Assembly: GCA_012295275.1 (NCBI GenBank)
Contig: CM022671.1
Location: forward strand, 28,788,750-28,811,249
Reading direction: 5' to 3'
DNA length: 22,500 nucleotides
From: Chrysomallon squamiferum
Taxonomy: Eukaryota > Mollusca > Gastropoda > Neomphalida > Peltospiridae
The notes beneath the pieces are model-generated. The model worked only from the letters and a program-made list of their open reading frames with translations, searched no databases and was not told the origin of the DNA. The position numbers and the translations under genes were made by a program. Below are positions 1 through 9,335 of this stretch, one piece after another (position 1 is the first letter of the stretch; each line of letters starts with the position of its first letter).

Positions 1-475
1 ACCAAGTAACTTGAATACAGTAATGTCTTGTTTTCTTGAATTAAAATGAAAGATAATTTAATTTCTTGTAGATAGTCATCGTTCTTTTCTGTCTGAAATT
101 TCTTGAAGATATCTATCGTCTGTCTTGTCAAATTATTTCTGAAAATAATCCATTATTGTACACACACTGTCGTTATGTAATTTCTTTCTTATCAGTAAAA
201 ATAAATAGAAAAAGAAAAGAAAATGATTAATGATTAATGTTTTGTTTAAATTACTTATTTTATGTTTTTTTTTTTAAGTTAATAAAAGAATAAATGAAAT
301 CTTATCGCTCTTACAGTTTTACATTTAAATAAGTTACATCTTACAAAATTATTATTGCTATTATTATTTAATTTTATAAAAGAATGAAACGAAATCTTTT
401 TTATTATTACCATTATTTCCTGCATGTAATACTGAGATAAATCTACTGTCTTTCCATAGCGTAATTCATAGTAAT
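1..475. other. AT-rich intergenic DNA, no gene seen
   Basis: Mostly A/T sequence with short homopolymers. There is no open frame of credible composition, no tRNA boxes and no recognised repeat family. It could be intronic or intergenic; nothing in it decides between these. Confidence 0.6.
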
Positions 476-562
476 AAAAAAAAAAAAAAACTTTAAATAA
501 ATAAAAAAAAAAAAAAAAAATTCAAAGAAAAACGACAGACACAGACAGACAGACAGACAGAA
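476..562. repeat. Poly(A) tracts followed by a (CAGA)n microsatellite
   Basis: Two A runs (476-490 and 503-520) are followed by an (ACAG)n tract at about 534-562. The open frames read from the minus strand here are runs of Phe/Leu/Ser produced by this low-complexity DNA and are not genes. Confidence 0.85.
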
Positions 563-1534
563 AGAAGGAAAGTAAGAAAAGAAAAAGAGAAAAAGTAGAC
601 GAAAATTCCAGATAAGACGAAGAAATCCACTTAACATTGTCGGACCGCATTCCGTCCAGCTGAAACAAATTCAGTCCTATTGTTATCGTAAATGTCTGAA
701 ACCATCGCCACATAAACTTCTGTCTTTATCTTCCTCCTCTTTGTGAAGAGAACCACAGCCTTTCTTTCATGTTCGTATAATAGTCTGAAGACTCTTTAAT
801 TGCAAGCTGGTACTCGAGTTCCCAGAGACTCTGGGGAAGTTAAAGTGTTAGTTATAGGAACCAGGAGGTTTCTCTCTTGGCTGTAGGAACCGGGGAGTGT
901 GTGTTAGACAAGCTGGTTTATCTTGTACCTGTCTCGTGCGACGTAATTAATGACCGCGGCAAGAGTAAGAAAATTAACATGTAGCACGTTGCTGGAATAG
1001 AGTCACATTCCCGAAGTTCTGATGGTCGTAGGTAGGTAGGTAGCTTGTTTTGTCTTTATTCTCGTAAGGTGTCATGCTTAGATATAGCTTATTTATCAAA
1101 TGGAATCAGTATAGTGGGATATAGGTGTATTATTTTCAAATGGAATTGGTAAGGTTTATTGTGGACAATTTTCAGCGAAATTAGCTAATTGATATTCATT
1201 TTACGTCATCATCTAGCTGTTCTGTTGAAATGACGTAATTTACGATAAAATACCGCCAAAATGTGACCGAATAAAAAAATCACTTTTGGTGAAAAAAATT
1301 TGGAAATAGTAAAGTATATAATGGTTTTGGAGACGGTATTAATTCTTTAGTAACAGTTACAAAGGACTGGTATGTGTTAACTTGAAATGATATCAGTTTA
1401 GTAAACGTTTCATATTAACAAAATGACTGGCAGGTGCCCGTCGGCTTTTAAAACATGCTTATAATATTAATTACCCACAAAAATTAAACACAAAATTATT
1501 TGTCGACTGCATTGTAATAGTACTAGTAGTAAAA
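563..1534. other. Mixed-complexity non-coding stretch
   Basis: Base composition is more balanced than in the flanks, especially at 820-1060, but all frames are closed by stops. The motif TAGGAACC occurs twice (about 855 and 883). A short (GTAG)n lies near 1030-1042. Two inverted bZIP-type sites at 1201-1238 are described separately. It may belong to the upstream region, a 5' non-coding exon or an intron of the gene at 2645, but no splice junction could be assigned. Confidence 0.45.
1201..1238. promoter_or_regulatory. Inverted pair of TTACGTCA-type bZIP sites
   Basis: TTACGTCAT (1201-1209) and its exact reverse complement ATGACGTAA (1230-1238) are separated by 20 bases. The core combines half sites known for CREB/ATF (TGACG) and C/EBP or PAR-bZIP (TTAC) factors. 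The pair lies about 1.44 kb upstream of the start codon of the secreted-protein gene. Only the sequence match and symmetry are seen; any regulatory role is inference. Confidence 0.3.
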
Positions 1535-1559
1535 TAGTAGTAGTAGTAGTAGTAGTAGT

Positions 1560-1596
<37 letters not shown>

Positions 1597-1666
1597 CAGC
1601 AGCAGCAGAAATATTAATAATCTTAATAATCACTATTATTATCATCAGATTCATCTTCACTATTGT

Positions 1667-1709
<43 letters not shown>

Positions 1710-1729
1710 GCTGCTGCTGCTGTTGCTGC
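1535..1729. repeat. Compound triplet repeat (TAG)n-(CAG)n ... (ACT)n-(CTG)n
   Basis: (TAG)n runs at 1535-1595 and passes into four CAG units to 1608. After a 58-base AT-rich spacer, (ACT)n at 1667-1706 passes into (CTG)n to about 1724. The left and right tracts are reverse complements in composition, so one strand can fold into a long imperfect hairpin. Open frames on both strands (poly-Val/Ala and poly-Thr/Ala) are translations of the repeat and are not supported as genes. Confidence 0.9.
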
Positions 1730-2200
1730 AGTTACTATTACTAGTATTATTACCACTATTATTACACGACATAATCTGAATACAATTATGGGCACAGTTT
1801 TGGAAGAGCTAAATGAATTCATGGGCAAATCAAACCATCGGATAATGTCATTTCGGCGATGCGAAATAGGAAATCTGCAATTCCGGACAGCGCAGAACAA
1901 TAACCGAGTTTCTCAGGTCGCTGACGTTTTTGTTGTCAGTACCAGGAGGTCATTTCGCGAAATACACCATGTCGATTTGTGTACCGTTACCTACAACTGA
2001 GTTGTCGATTTCGATAAACACGTGAAGAGTTTGTTTGACGTGTCGATTACGACAGTATGCTGTCAGTATCAGAACTGCGCTGTGTTACTGCTGATGGATT
2101 CTGAAAGGTGTTCGTCTGCTCGATCCACAGTTCTGTGATCTGCAATCGATTTTTCTTATTCTTATTTCCATTGTAAGATGTTTATACTCGTGTATTCAAT
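1730..2200. other. Non-coding island upstream of the secreted-protein gene
   Basis: This is more balanced, non-repetitive sequence, with CpG dinucleotides at about 1850-2060. An open frame continues in from the triplet repeat and ends near 2000, but its non-repeat part resembles no protein I know. It could hold a promoter or a 5' non-coding exon of the gene starting at 2645; I could not fix a donor site. Confidence 0.35.
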
Positions 2201-2263
2201 GGGTTTAGTAAGAAGGGGGTGTTTGGAATTATGACTCAATTAATTAATATTTAAACAGCTTTT

Positions 2264-2386
2264 TATTCTATTCTATTCTATTCTATTTTTATTTTTTATT
2301 ATGTAAATATATTTTTATTGTGTTTGATTTTCTTGTTCTTTATCTTTCTTTATTATCTTTCTTTCTTTCTTTTTCTTCTTCTTCTT

Positions 2387-2453
<67 letters not shown>
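2264..2453. repeat. (TTCTA)n, (TTTC)n, (TTC)n then (TTA)n microsatellites
   Basis: A chain of pyrimidine-rich tandem repeats: a short TTCTA array at 2264-2290, TTTC at about 2356-2372, TTC to 2415, then TTA to 2453. The strand is highly asymmetric (C/T only) up to 2414. More (TTA) and (TTTA) follow at 2535-2640. Confidence 0.9.
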
Positions 2454-2641
2454 GCGTTGTTTTCATTCATTCATTTCTTTGAATTTCGCTCATTGTTCAT
2501 TCTGTTTTGTCGTGGATTTTGTTCAGTTTTCTTTTTATTATTATTATTATTAATTTAGTAACTTAAAATCATCACTATGTTTATCGTCTTGCATTTTTCC
2601 AGTTATGTACGTATTTATTTATTTGTTTATTTATTTGTTTC

Positions 2642-2644
2642 TAG
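2642..2644 (+). promoter_or_regulatory. Probable 3' splice site before the secreted-protein exon
   Basis: A long T-rich tract (about 2600-2641) ends in CTAG, giving an acceptor after 2644. The coding exon would then begin with a 35-base 5' UTR before the ATG at 2680. Repeats just upstream make it unlikely that transcribed sequence simply continues leftward. The upstream donor was not found. Confidence 0.5.
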
Positions 2645-2672
2645 GTTGACGTAAAGTTTCCACGTCAAACAC

Positions 2673-2744
2673 ATGTACCATGACGAGCACAACAGGCAGC
2701 GCTGGGGTGCTCTTCTTGCTGTGGTGTTTCGTTCGAGCCTGTAA
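2673..2744 (+). other. Short upstream open frame overlapping the main start
   Basis: An ATG at 2673, seven bases before the main ATG and out of frame with it, opens 23 codons and stops at TAA 2742-2744. Its context is weak (C at -3, T at +4). The main ATG has ACC before it (A at -3). It might lower translation through leaky scanning, but it may have no effect. Confidence 0.35.
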
Positions 2745-4719
2745 CTTCCCCGACTACCTACAGACCCTGGGGGAGTCCCAGCCCTGGCAGACGCAGATCA
2801 AACACAACCGCACCAAGACAGTGAAGATATATTTCAGACACGGAGTCATGGAGATTTTGCCCAGCATCAAGACTGGAGAACCAGTGTCGGAACGCTGGAA
2901 CTGCACGATGGAATTCAAAGGAAACTACCTTCTTCATCTGGAATCGAACCAACAGCCTCTGAGATTCGTGTGCATAAAAGTTTACAAACGAAACAGGTCT
3001 ATACTTCAGATAGCTTGGTCTAAATTCAGTTACACTCTAGATCCCACCATTTGCGAAAACGAGCCTTTGACTTTAGATCCTTGGCCACTTGTGGCATACC
3101 ACCTGTTAGAACAGGACTTCATGCCGTGTCCTTTCTCGGGTGGATTCGACATTAAAATCACCGACTCAAAAGGAAGGCCGAACCCTTGTAATTACATGGA
3201 TTTACCGATGAGGATGGAGAGTGACTGCATAGGCGGAGAGGGTATGATATTTAACTTCAGAGCGAACAACTGTAGACCAAAGGTCTCTATGCGTGTTCGA
3301 GAGAGAACCCTGTGCGTGGCCAGTTGGAAGGACGACACTAATTACTTCGCTGTGATTCGCAGACACAGCAGCAAGCGGTTGTGGTGTGTCAGGTTTCCTG
3401 TGAGAGAAAAACGCAATGAGCCTGCGTATTTTTTCAACGATCTGTCGTGTGTGTCCACGGATTTACAAAACGAGACGATCGACTACTTTCGTTTGGATCT
3501 GGAGATAAGTGTGGTGAACAATCTGTGCCAGGACGAGTACGAGGAGTGTGCTGAGATGCCGTGTAACATGTACACGGAACAGGAGTGTCAGAAGACGTGC
3601 AAACTGTGTAGCTTGTCCAACCCCCCGGCAATCTGCTCCTACCCTCGCAGGTTCCGAGGTATATGGTACCAAAGAGACACCAGCGGCGTCAAATACATTG
3701 AATTTCACGAGTCAGATTTGATTATAGAAAACGTAGGAAATTTTAGTTGTGTAGCCTTCGACGACAGTCCGCCCAGACGAGAAAGGACGTACACCGTTGT
3801 GTCTATGTTTAAAAACGGCTGTCGTCCTAGATACTCGTGTATTCGGCTCAAGCGTCTTGGTCCGTCTGTTTTGAAATACAGTCTTAGTAAAAGTTACATC
3901 TGGCCAATGAACGCTGAGAACCAGGGCGCGAAAATATGCGAGGCCAATCGGTTTGCAGCAGATCCGGACCCAGTAGCTGATCGCTACAGATCGTATCGCG
4001 GTACGGGTAAACCAATCGTAATGCATTATCCTTCGCCAAAATGGATAGACTGTAATCTCACCACATCTTATACAATTCGTGCCTCGTTCGCTAATGGCAA
4101 TTCTTGCATGGGCAGCATTTACCAAGTGTGTGGCGAAAACTCGCGACTTAGAATAGATTTTACCAACTGCAGCCACGAACCCCTTCAGAATGAATACGGC
4201 TGCGTGGCGCAGTACGAAGGTCATTACTGGGAGACGTTGCTGCTGCTGCAGAACGTAGCAGACAACACGGACACGAGGTGCATCATGTTTAACCAGCTCC
4301 ACCCTTCAGACGCTCTCGTTCTTGTTGGGGGTTACTGCGACAAAAACAGTTGGGGATTCGTCAGAGGCGGGTTGAGAACGCCGCTGATGAAGCTGCATAT
4401 CAGACCCGACATTTTTCCTTGTAAAAATTTACCTTTAGTGGAAAGGACGATGAAGAGCACGACGTCGACGTTGGTGAAGCCATACGACGACGCTCGGGTG
4501 CCAGTGACTGTTTACGTCAGCAGCGGCGATTCTGGTCAGAGGGATTCGTGGAATACACATAACATTCCTAACACGCGCGAAGCCTACGAGCCAGATAAAA
4601 ATATTAGACAAGTGAATTCCCATCCTAGTTCAGCTTTGACAGTATATTCCAATTATACCAGTTTAAGTATAATGTTGACTTTTATTACCAGATTCGTATT
4701 GTTGATGTGCATACATTAG
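2680..4719 (+). CDS. Secreted, probably GPI-anchored Cys-rich protein (DUF7042-7045-type) with an internal ShKT-like module
   Basis: This is an uninterrupted 679-residue frame with balanced codons inside AT-rich DNA. Residues 1-20 form a signal peptide (hydrophobic core about 9-18, likely cut before Cys21). The ectodomain has 30 cysteines (Cys21-Cys581) and eight N-X-S/T sequons, so it is an extracellular glycoprotein with probable disulfides. It reads as two halves, each opening with a C-x-[FY]-P...W motif: CNFP at 21-24 with W36, and CSYP at 319-322 with W329. CPFSGG (150-155) and ESDCIGGEGMIF (180-191) resemble motifs I associate with invertebrate DUF7042/7043/7044/7045 proteins; this name is from memory and not checked. 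Residues 283-310 are an ShKT-like six-Cys module. A Ser/Thr-rich stalk without Cys (582-655) leads to a hydrophobic tail (662-679), which suggests a GPI signal; the Arg at 671 argues against a normal membrane helix. Start choice: the ATG at 2680 has A at -3 and sits directly before the signal peptide. The function is unknown. Confidence 0.93.
   Translation: MTSTTGSAGVLFLLWCFVRACNFPDYLQTLGESQPWQTQIKHNRTKTVKIYFRHGVMEILPSIKTGEPVSERWNCTMEFKGNYLLHLESNQQPLRFVCIKVYKRNRSILQIAWSKFSYTLDPTICENEPLTLDPWPLVAYHLLEQDFMPCPFSGGFDIKITDSKGRPNPCNYMDLPMRMESDCIGGEGMIFNFRANNCRPKVSMRVRERTLCVASWKDDTNYFAVIRRHSSKRLWCVRFPVREKRNEPAYFFNDLSCVSTDLQNETIDYFRLDLEISVVNNLCQDEYEECAEMPCNMYTEQECQKTCKLCSLSNPPAICSYPRRFRGIWYQRDTSGVKYIEFHESDLIIENVGNFSCVAFDDSPPRRERTYTVVSMFKNGCRPRYSCIRLKRLGPSVLKYSLSKSYIWPMNAENQGAKICEANRFAADPDPVADRYRSYRGTGKPIVMHYPSPKWIDCNLTTSYTIRASFANGNSCMGSIYQVCGENSRLRIDFTNCSHEPLQNEYGCVAQYEGHYWETLLLLQNVADNTDTRCIMFNQLHPSDALVLVGGYCDKNSWGFVRGGLRTPLMKLHIRPDIFPCKNLPLVERTMKSTTSTLVKPYDDARVPVTVYVSSGDSGQRDSWNTHNIPNTREAYEPDKNIRQVNSHPSSALTVYSNYTSLSIMLTFITRFVLLMCIH
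3526..3609 (+). other. ShKT-like six-cysteine module inside the secreted protein
   Basis: Residues 283-310 have the spacing C-x6-C-x4-C-x7-C-x3-C-x2-C, with Asp two residues after the first Cys and the ending C-x-x-T-C-x-x-C. This ending and the early Asp are typical of ShKT domains, which occur in many non-toxic extracellular enzymes and matrix proteins. The middle spacing is shorter than usual, so the fold is probable rather than certain. It sits exactly between the two halves of the protein. Confidence 0.5.
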
Positions 4720-5106
4720 CTGTTTTAATTAACTAATGATGACGTTGTTGGGAGAATGGTGTAAAATTAATTCTCCCATTAATGACAAGTATAGAATTCC
4801 TTTAATTAACTAATAAGGAAAGGAAAACGATTTATTTATTTATTTATTTATTTATTCAATACTCTGTATATAATGGTTCTACTGCCTTTTTTATACTCGT
4901 TTTAATTACAGTGCAATTAAAAATCATAGGCCTATTTTAAAGACATAAATTAAAGTATTTGTTCCGTTAAAGCTATTTATTCATATTTTCAAATTGTTAA
5001 TAGGTTAAATTATTAAATTATTTATTTTTGTTGTTAACAAGTTGGCAGTTGTTTAATTATAAAGATTTCAGCTCACATTTTACAAAGGACAAAGGATCGA
5101 AATAAA
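4720..5106 (+). other. Probable 3' UTR of the secreted-protein gene
   Basis: AT-rich sequence after the TAG stop. It holds a 9-bp stem hairpin at 4749-4778, a repeated TTTAATTAACTAAT motif (about 4724 and 4801), and a (TTTA)n tract at 4830-4855. AATAAA at 5101-5106 is the first full poly(A) signal I find; another is at 5221-5226. The true 3' end needs transcript data. Confidence 0.4.
4749..4778 (+). other. Hairpin just after the stop codon
   Basis: TGGGAGAAT and ATTCTCCCA pair perfectly over 9 bp with a 12-base loop, 29 bases after the stop. It is GC-richer than its surroundings, so it would be the most stable element of the 3' UTR. No known RNA motif is recognised. Confidence 0.4.
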
Positions 5107-6346
5107 CAAATTGTTAACATAACAGTTTTCGTTGCCTTTTTAAGACTGTCTTTTAACGTTTCGTTATAGATTTCAAACCAATCAAAAAGCACATTACAAA
5201 TTAATTTTTACACTTCATCCAATAAAATTATGTTTGTAAATAATCATACATCATTGTACACTGGAGCTGTATATACTTTTAATGAATCAAAATTTATAGT
5301 CACAAATCAAGATAGAAAAATCTAGTTAGATATATCTCTCTTTTTTTATAACGAAATCGTTTTTGTACTGGCGATATGTTAACACTGGAAGATTTCTGGA
5401 AAGAGAGAAAAAAGAGGATACAATACTTTAGAAGGCCGAATGCTTGAGCGATAGAAGATTTTCTATGATATTTTCAATTATAGAAGTCAGTGATATTTTC
5501 GCAACTTTATTTTTTTCATCCCATTAAAAACCCTTTACTCATCATCTGTAATCTTTATCCAGCTTTGAAATTAATATAAATTTCATAATGGATAAAAATT
5601 AAGGTAAAAGTAAAGAAAGCAGATCAATTTTAATTTGGGACCAATTAATTAGGATAACATGTCTATGAAAAATTAATAAATTTAGACTATTTCGTGACTA
5701 CCTGTAATATTCTCAGCTGTATTTAATTAAGCTTGGCGTAATATGTAACTAGAAACACTGATACGAACACCAGAAAGTTGGTTTATGAAAGAAAATTTGT
5801 GTTTTCGTCGTTTAGAAAAGATGACTTGAACGTAAGGAGCGCTCCTTATTTTCCATTCTAAAGATTACAAACAAATTATTTCAGGATTCACATCTATTAA
5901 ACTTCTTCATTTTCATTAGAAAATGTGTGTTATTTATTTATTTACTGTTTAAATCATGTTCGATCTTGAAAATTTGGAGACTGTATATCTTGTTCTTAAC
6001 TTGATAGAATTAAGGTGTTTCTATAAAGCAAACAAAGATAACTTATCCACCCAAGTTTTCATATTAACAATCCTATTACCATTACTACTGAAACCGGACT
6101 GAAGAGTATGCAGTTTTTAATATCCTTACGATTTAAACACGCCTTTCATGGGCCTGACTCCTAGTATTAGTGATACGATCTCTTTGACAGAGTAATGATA
6201 TCGATATAGAAATCGTTACTTAAAATTAAGCTTTGTGAATACAGCTTAAGAGATATTATTGGAATTTTAGATTATTACAAATATTTACATATCCAAAGAT
6301 TTTTATAGCCGTCCCTTTGTATTTTGTTTAACTATTTCTGTATCTG
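5107..6346. other. Unique AT-rich intergenic DNA
   Basis: Non-repetitive by eye, with stops in all frames. The notable item is the palindrome at 5833-5848 (separate entry). No RNA gene or repeat family was recognised. Confidence 0.5.
5833..5848. other. 16-bp perfect palindrome
   Basis: TAAGGAGCGCTCCTTA equals its own reverse complement over all 16 bases, with a GC-rich centre (GGAGCGCTCC) inside very AT-rich flanks. It could be a site for a dimeric DNA-binding protein or simply chance. Confidence 0.6.
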
Positions 6347-6397
6347 TTTTTTTCTTCTTCTTCTTCTTATTATTATTTTTTTTTTTTTTTTTTTTTT
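6347..6397. repeat. (TTC)n-(TTA)n-poly(T) tract
   Basis: TTC units, then TTA units, then a run of 22 T (6376-6397). The open frame read through it (poly-Phe/Leu/Ile) is a repeat artefact. Confidence 0.85.
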
Positions 6398-6940
6398 AGA
6401 TTGTGTTATACATATTGTACAGTATTGCTGTGACATATTCATTTTCAGTTTTGAGGTAACTTTTATTACACATAATTTATTAACGTATATGTATTATGCT
6501 TGTGTGAATAATCCTATGAGGACCATATGTTTGTTGTGCGTATATAAAGACCAAAAAGAACTGCTAATTACAAATCAATAAATTTTTATATTAAAATATC
6601 AGTTTGTTTTCGTTTTCTGTCACACGCATGTATAAATTTAATAGTCATTTTAGAACTGCATATCTGTTATTTAGACATATATATGTTGTAATGTATAGCT
6701 TTGTTCTTTCATGTTCATAGATATAAATTTATAATATAAAACAAGTGGATGCTGGAGAATTAAAAATGTTACAAATGCAATAACAGTTACACAAATTTAT
6801 AAATAAATGAGCTTGTTCATTTTAGACTAGATAATTAATAAAGCGAACTGATAAATCAAGCAATTAAAAGAAATAATTCAAATACCATGAATCATGTTAG
6901 TAAAATTAGTAATACGTACGTGTTTTAAAGTATATGTATT
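6398..6940. other. AT-rich intergenic DNA, nothing recognised
   Basis: Unique AT-rich sequence with no supported frame, RNA gene or repeat family. Confidence 0.5.
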
Positions 6941-7120
6941 TACGTATACATGTGTGTGTGTACCTACGTATATGTGTATGTATGTATATATATGTATGTA
7001 TGTATGTATGTGTAAATGTACGTGTTTGTGTGATTGTGTGTCTGTGTCTATGTTTGTGAGTCTGTTGTTTGTTAGTATGTGTCTATGTTTGTGTGTTTGT
7101 GTCTGTGTTTGAGAGTCTGT
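6941..7120. repeat. GT-rich degenerate (TATG)n/(TG)n repeat
   Basis: An alternating purine-pyrimidine stretch of TG, TATG and TGTCTG units, imperfect throughout. It gives open frames on both strands (Cys/Val-rich and His/Thr-rich), which are artefacts. Confidence 0.8.
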
Positions 7121-7758
7121 ATACAGCTCACTGACCAGGAAACTCAGCAAATTTACAAAACCATTCTCAATCTGGAATAGCTGTTTTGACCTTGCACGAG
7201 AAAGGTGAACGGTCTGCAGTGCCAAAAAATTGATTTTTGTGTCAAACGCTTGTGTACGAGATCGGAATTAGGCGTCCTTGACTTCATGCTGCTTGGTTCA
7301 GCTTTCGTCAGACTCTGAGCGTGTAAGAGTACTGAGAATGTGCGCGCTCGAATGAGCTTGTTTGTCAGTTCCGGACGTGTTTGAGGTTTTGAAAGTAAAT
7401 GTGTATGTGTGTCTCTGTGTGCGCGCGTGGGTGTGACTTTAGGCCGAGGTTCACAGCCAAAAAGAACTTCGAGCTAGAGTTAGTGTATATTGTGTTTGTT
7501 TGTGCGTGTTTGGGGGGGGGGTGTTGTTTAGGAAGGAGGACAGGGTTAATTCGCTAAACAGGAAATATGTATTTGTTCGATTTCTGATGTTATTTATGAA
7601 GGAAATGTTTAATTTGCATGAATCATAAAGAAAACCACACAAACCAGAAACTAGCAGAACCCATCAACACATACGTTTGTTTTTAAATTGAAATAATTAA
7701 AGATCGTTCATTTTTTAATATCGTTTTCCTTGGGGTAAAATAAGGAAATGGGGGAATT
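7121..7758. other. Mixed-composition island between GT repeat and poly(A)
   Basis: 7121-7450 has balanced composition and CpGs (for example 7330-7380), then returns to GT-rich DNA with a G10 run at 7512-7521. Frames are closed. It is a candidate regulatory or conserved non-coding segment, judged only from its contrast with the surroundings. Confidence 0.3.
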
Positions 7759-7789
<31 letters not shown>

Positions 7790-7877
7790 GGAATTAAGCA
7801 TAATATTAATACTTAAACATATAGGTTTTGAATAGCTGAGCCAAATACTAAAGTGAAGTACTTTTCATATCATTATC

Positions 7878-7968
<91 letters not shown>
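7759..7968. repeat. Poly(A) run and (ATC)n-(ATT)n microsatellite
   Basis: 25 A at 7759-7783. At 7880-7968, ten or so ATC units change abruptly to about twenty ATT units. 7784-7879 between them is plain AT-rich DNA. Confidence 0.9.
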
Positions 7969-7969
<1 letters not shown>

Positions 7970-8920
7970 AGGTATGGAATGAAAATTAATACAGATTTGA
8001 AATTCAAAACTCTATTTTATGTCTTAAAATAACAACAGACATACTGTCTGAAAATATTTGAAACCAATCATACTTTTAAATTCGACTGAAATAAAAATAT
8101 ATTTCTAAATGACATGAAAATATTTAAGTATATAATTTCAGTGTTAAGTCTGACTTGAGGTGGTATTTATTTCTATATACAAAACTGAATTTCAGTGAAA
8201 TCAGAAAGCAGGTAGCAGAATGGGCTTCAAAAGTGCATCAGTATATATCTGTCAAATACATTTTCGTTGTTTACTGATTGTTTATTTTATAACGTAAATA
8301 TATATTACTTAAACCAGAGAAAATCCAGAAATCCGCATTACAGTCTTGTCGGATGAGTTATTCACTACCTGTATATTATTTCTGTTTCGAAAATGTTTTA
8401 AACGTCAAAAACTCGAAATGAAATATGTTCCTACTGGTTTTTATCAGTTTGAAACGTCAATTAATCAAAATTAAATTTGACTCCAAGTCCATTGTCATCG
8501 ACAATTAAAAAGACAATGCTTCACAAAGACGACATTTAACCTTTGAAACGAAACTGACAGCGGGTCACGAACCCCGGTACCTTCTGGCCCGAAATTCATT
8601 TCCCCTGAAAACAATTACGACGCCAAGACCTGCATAGCAACTTGAGAAAAGTTAATGCCTGTATTGGCGGCTGCGTTTCCCAAATGAAGTGTTTCGAATA
8701 ACGGTAATAATAACGCTTAATACTCAAACGTATTAAAATGAACAAAATAATCCATAAGCGGCTGTCACACTTGTCCAGCACTATTAACGGTTATATTACC
8801 CAGTCTGGCAGAGTTAACTGTTATTGTTAACGATGATTCAACAGTTTTGGCATTCATTTGTTACGTAGTATTCACTTCTTCACTGACCTTGAATATTAAA
8901 ACTTATCGGTACAAACATTT
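7969..8920. other. Non-coding stretch with a GC-richer patch at about 8500-8830
   Basis: Unique sequence without a credible frame. The patch at 8540-8690 is clearly more GC-rich than its flanks. At 8491-8517 ATTGTC and GACAAT occur as a tight inverted pair with a further GACAAT copy. The motif AAACGTCAA occurs twice (about 8400 and 8453). This may be conserved regulatory DNA; there is no direct proof. Confidence 0.35.
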
Positions 8921-9279
8921 CATTTATTTATTTATTTATTTATTTATTTATGTATTTATGTATTTATTTAGTATTATTATATTATTGTTGTAGATTATTA
9001 ATATTTTTTTTAAGAAGGATTATATATTATGTAGCAGTCCATAAGAAAATATAAATAAATACATTTGAATCGTCACAAAAGAACAAAATAAATAAATAAA
9101 TAAGATTAAATCAAATAAACAAACATAAAACCCTAACACACGTGCACACACAGGCACCCACACGCACGCACACACACATACGATCACTCACACGCATAAG
9201 TACTCATTCAGTCACATAGACACATAGTCTCAAACACAATAACACGTATATACATGCACGTACACACACATACACACAA

Positions 9280-9332
<53 letters not shown>
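8921..9332. repeat. (TTTA)n and CA-rich microsatellite block
   Basis: TTTA/TATT units at 8921-8970. From about 9132 the DNA is CA-rich, ending in a pure (CA)n tract at 9282-9332 (51 bases). Minus-strand frames here are poly-Cys/Val artefacts. Confidence 0.9.

Positions 9333-9335
<3 letters not shown>

Noticed and set aside
1560-2000. 146-codon plus-strand frame across the triplet repeat, and a 125-codon frame on the other strand
   Set aside because: The translation is poly-Val/Ala/Thr from the microsatellite; the non-repeat tail resembles no known protein and has no splice or start evidence.
3434-4623. Several minus-strand open frames, up to 196 codons, inside the secreted-protein gene
   Set aside because: They are antisense shadows of a frame with signal peptide, ordered cysteines and sequons; none has a recognisable domain.
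6878-7225. Cys- and His-rich frames over the GT repeat that could be taken for a metal-binding protein
   Set aside because: Residues follow the TG/TATG repeat units and there is no spaced Cys/His motif.
8596-8781. 61-codon minus-strand frame with mixed composition
   Set aside because: It is short and has no domain, signal peptide or splice context; it is within chance for this length.
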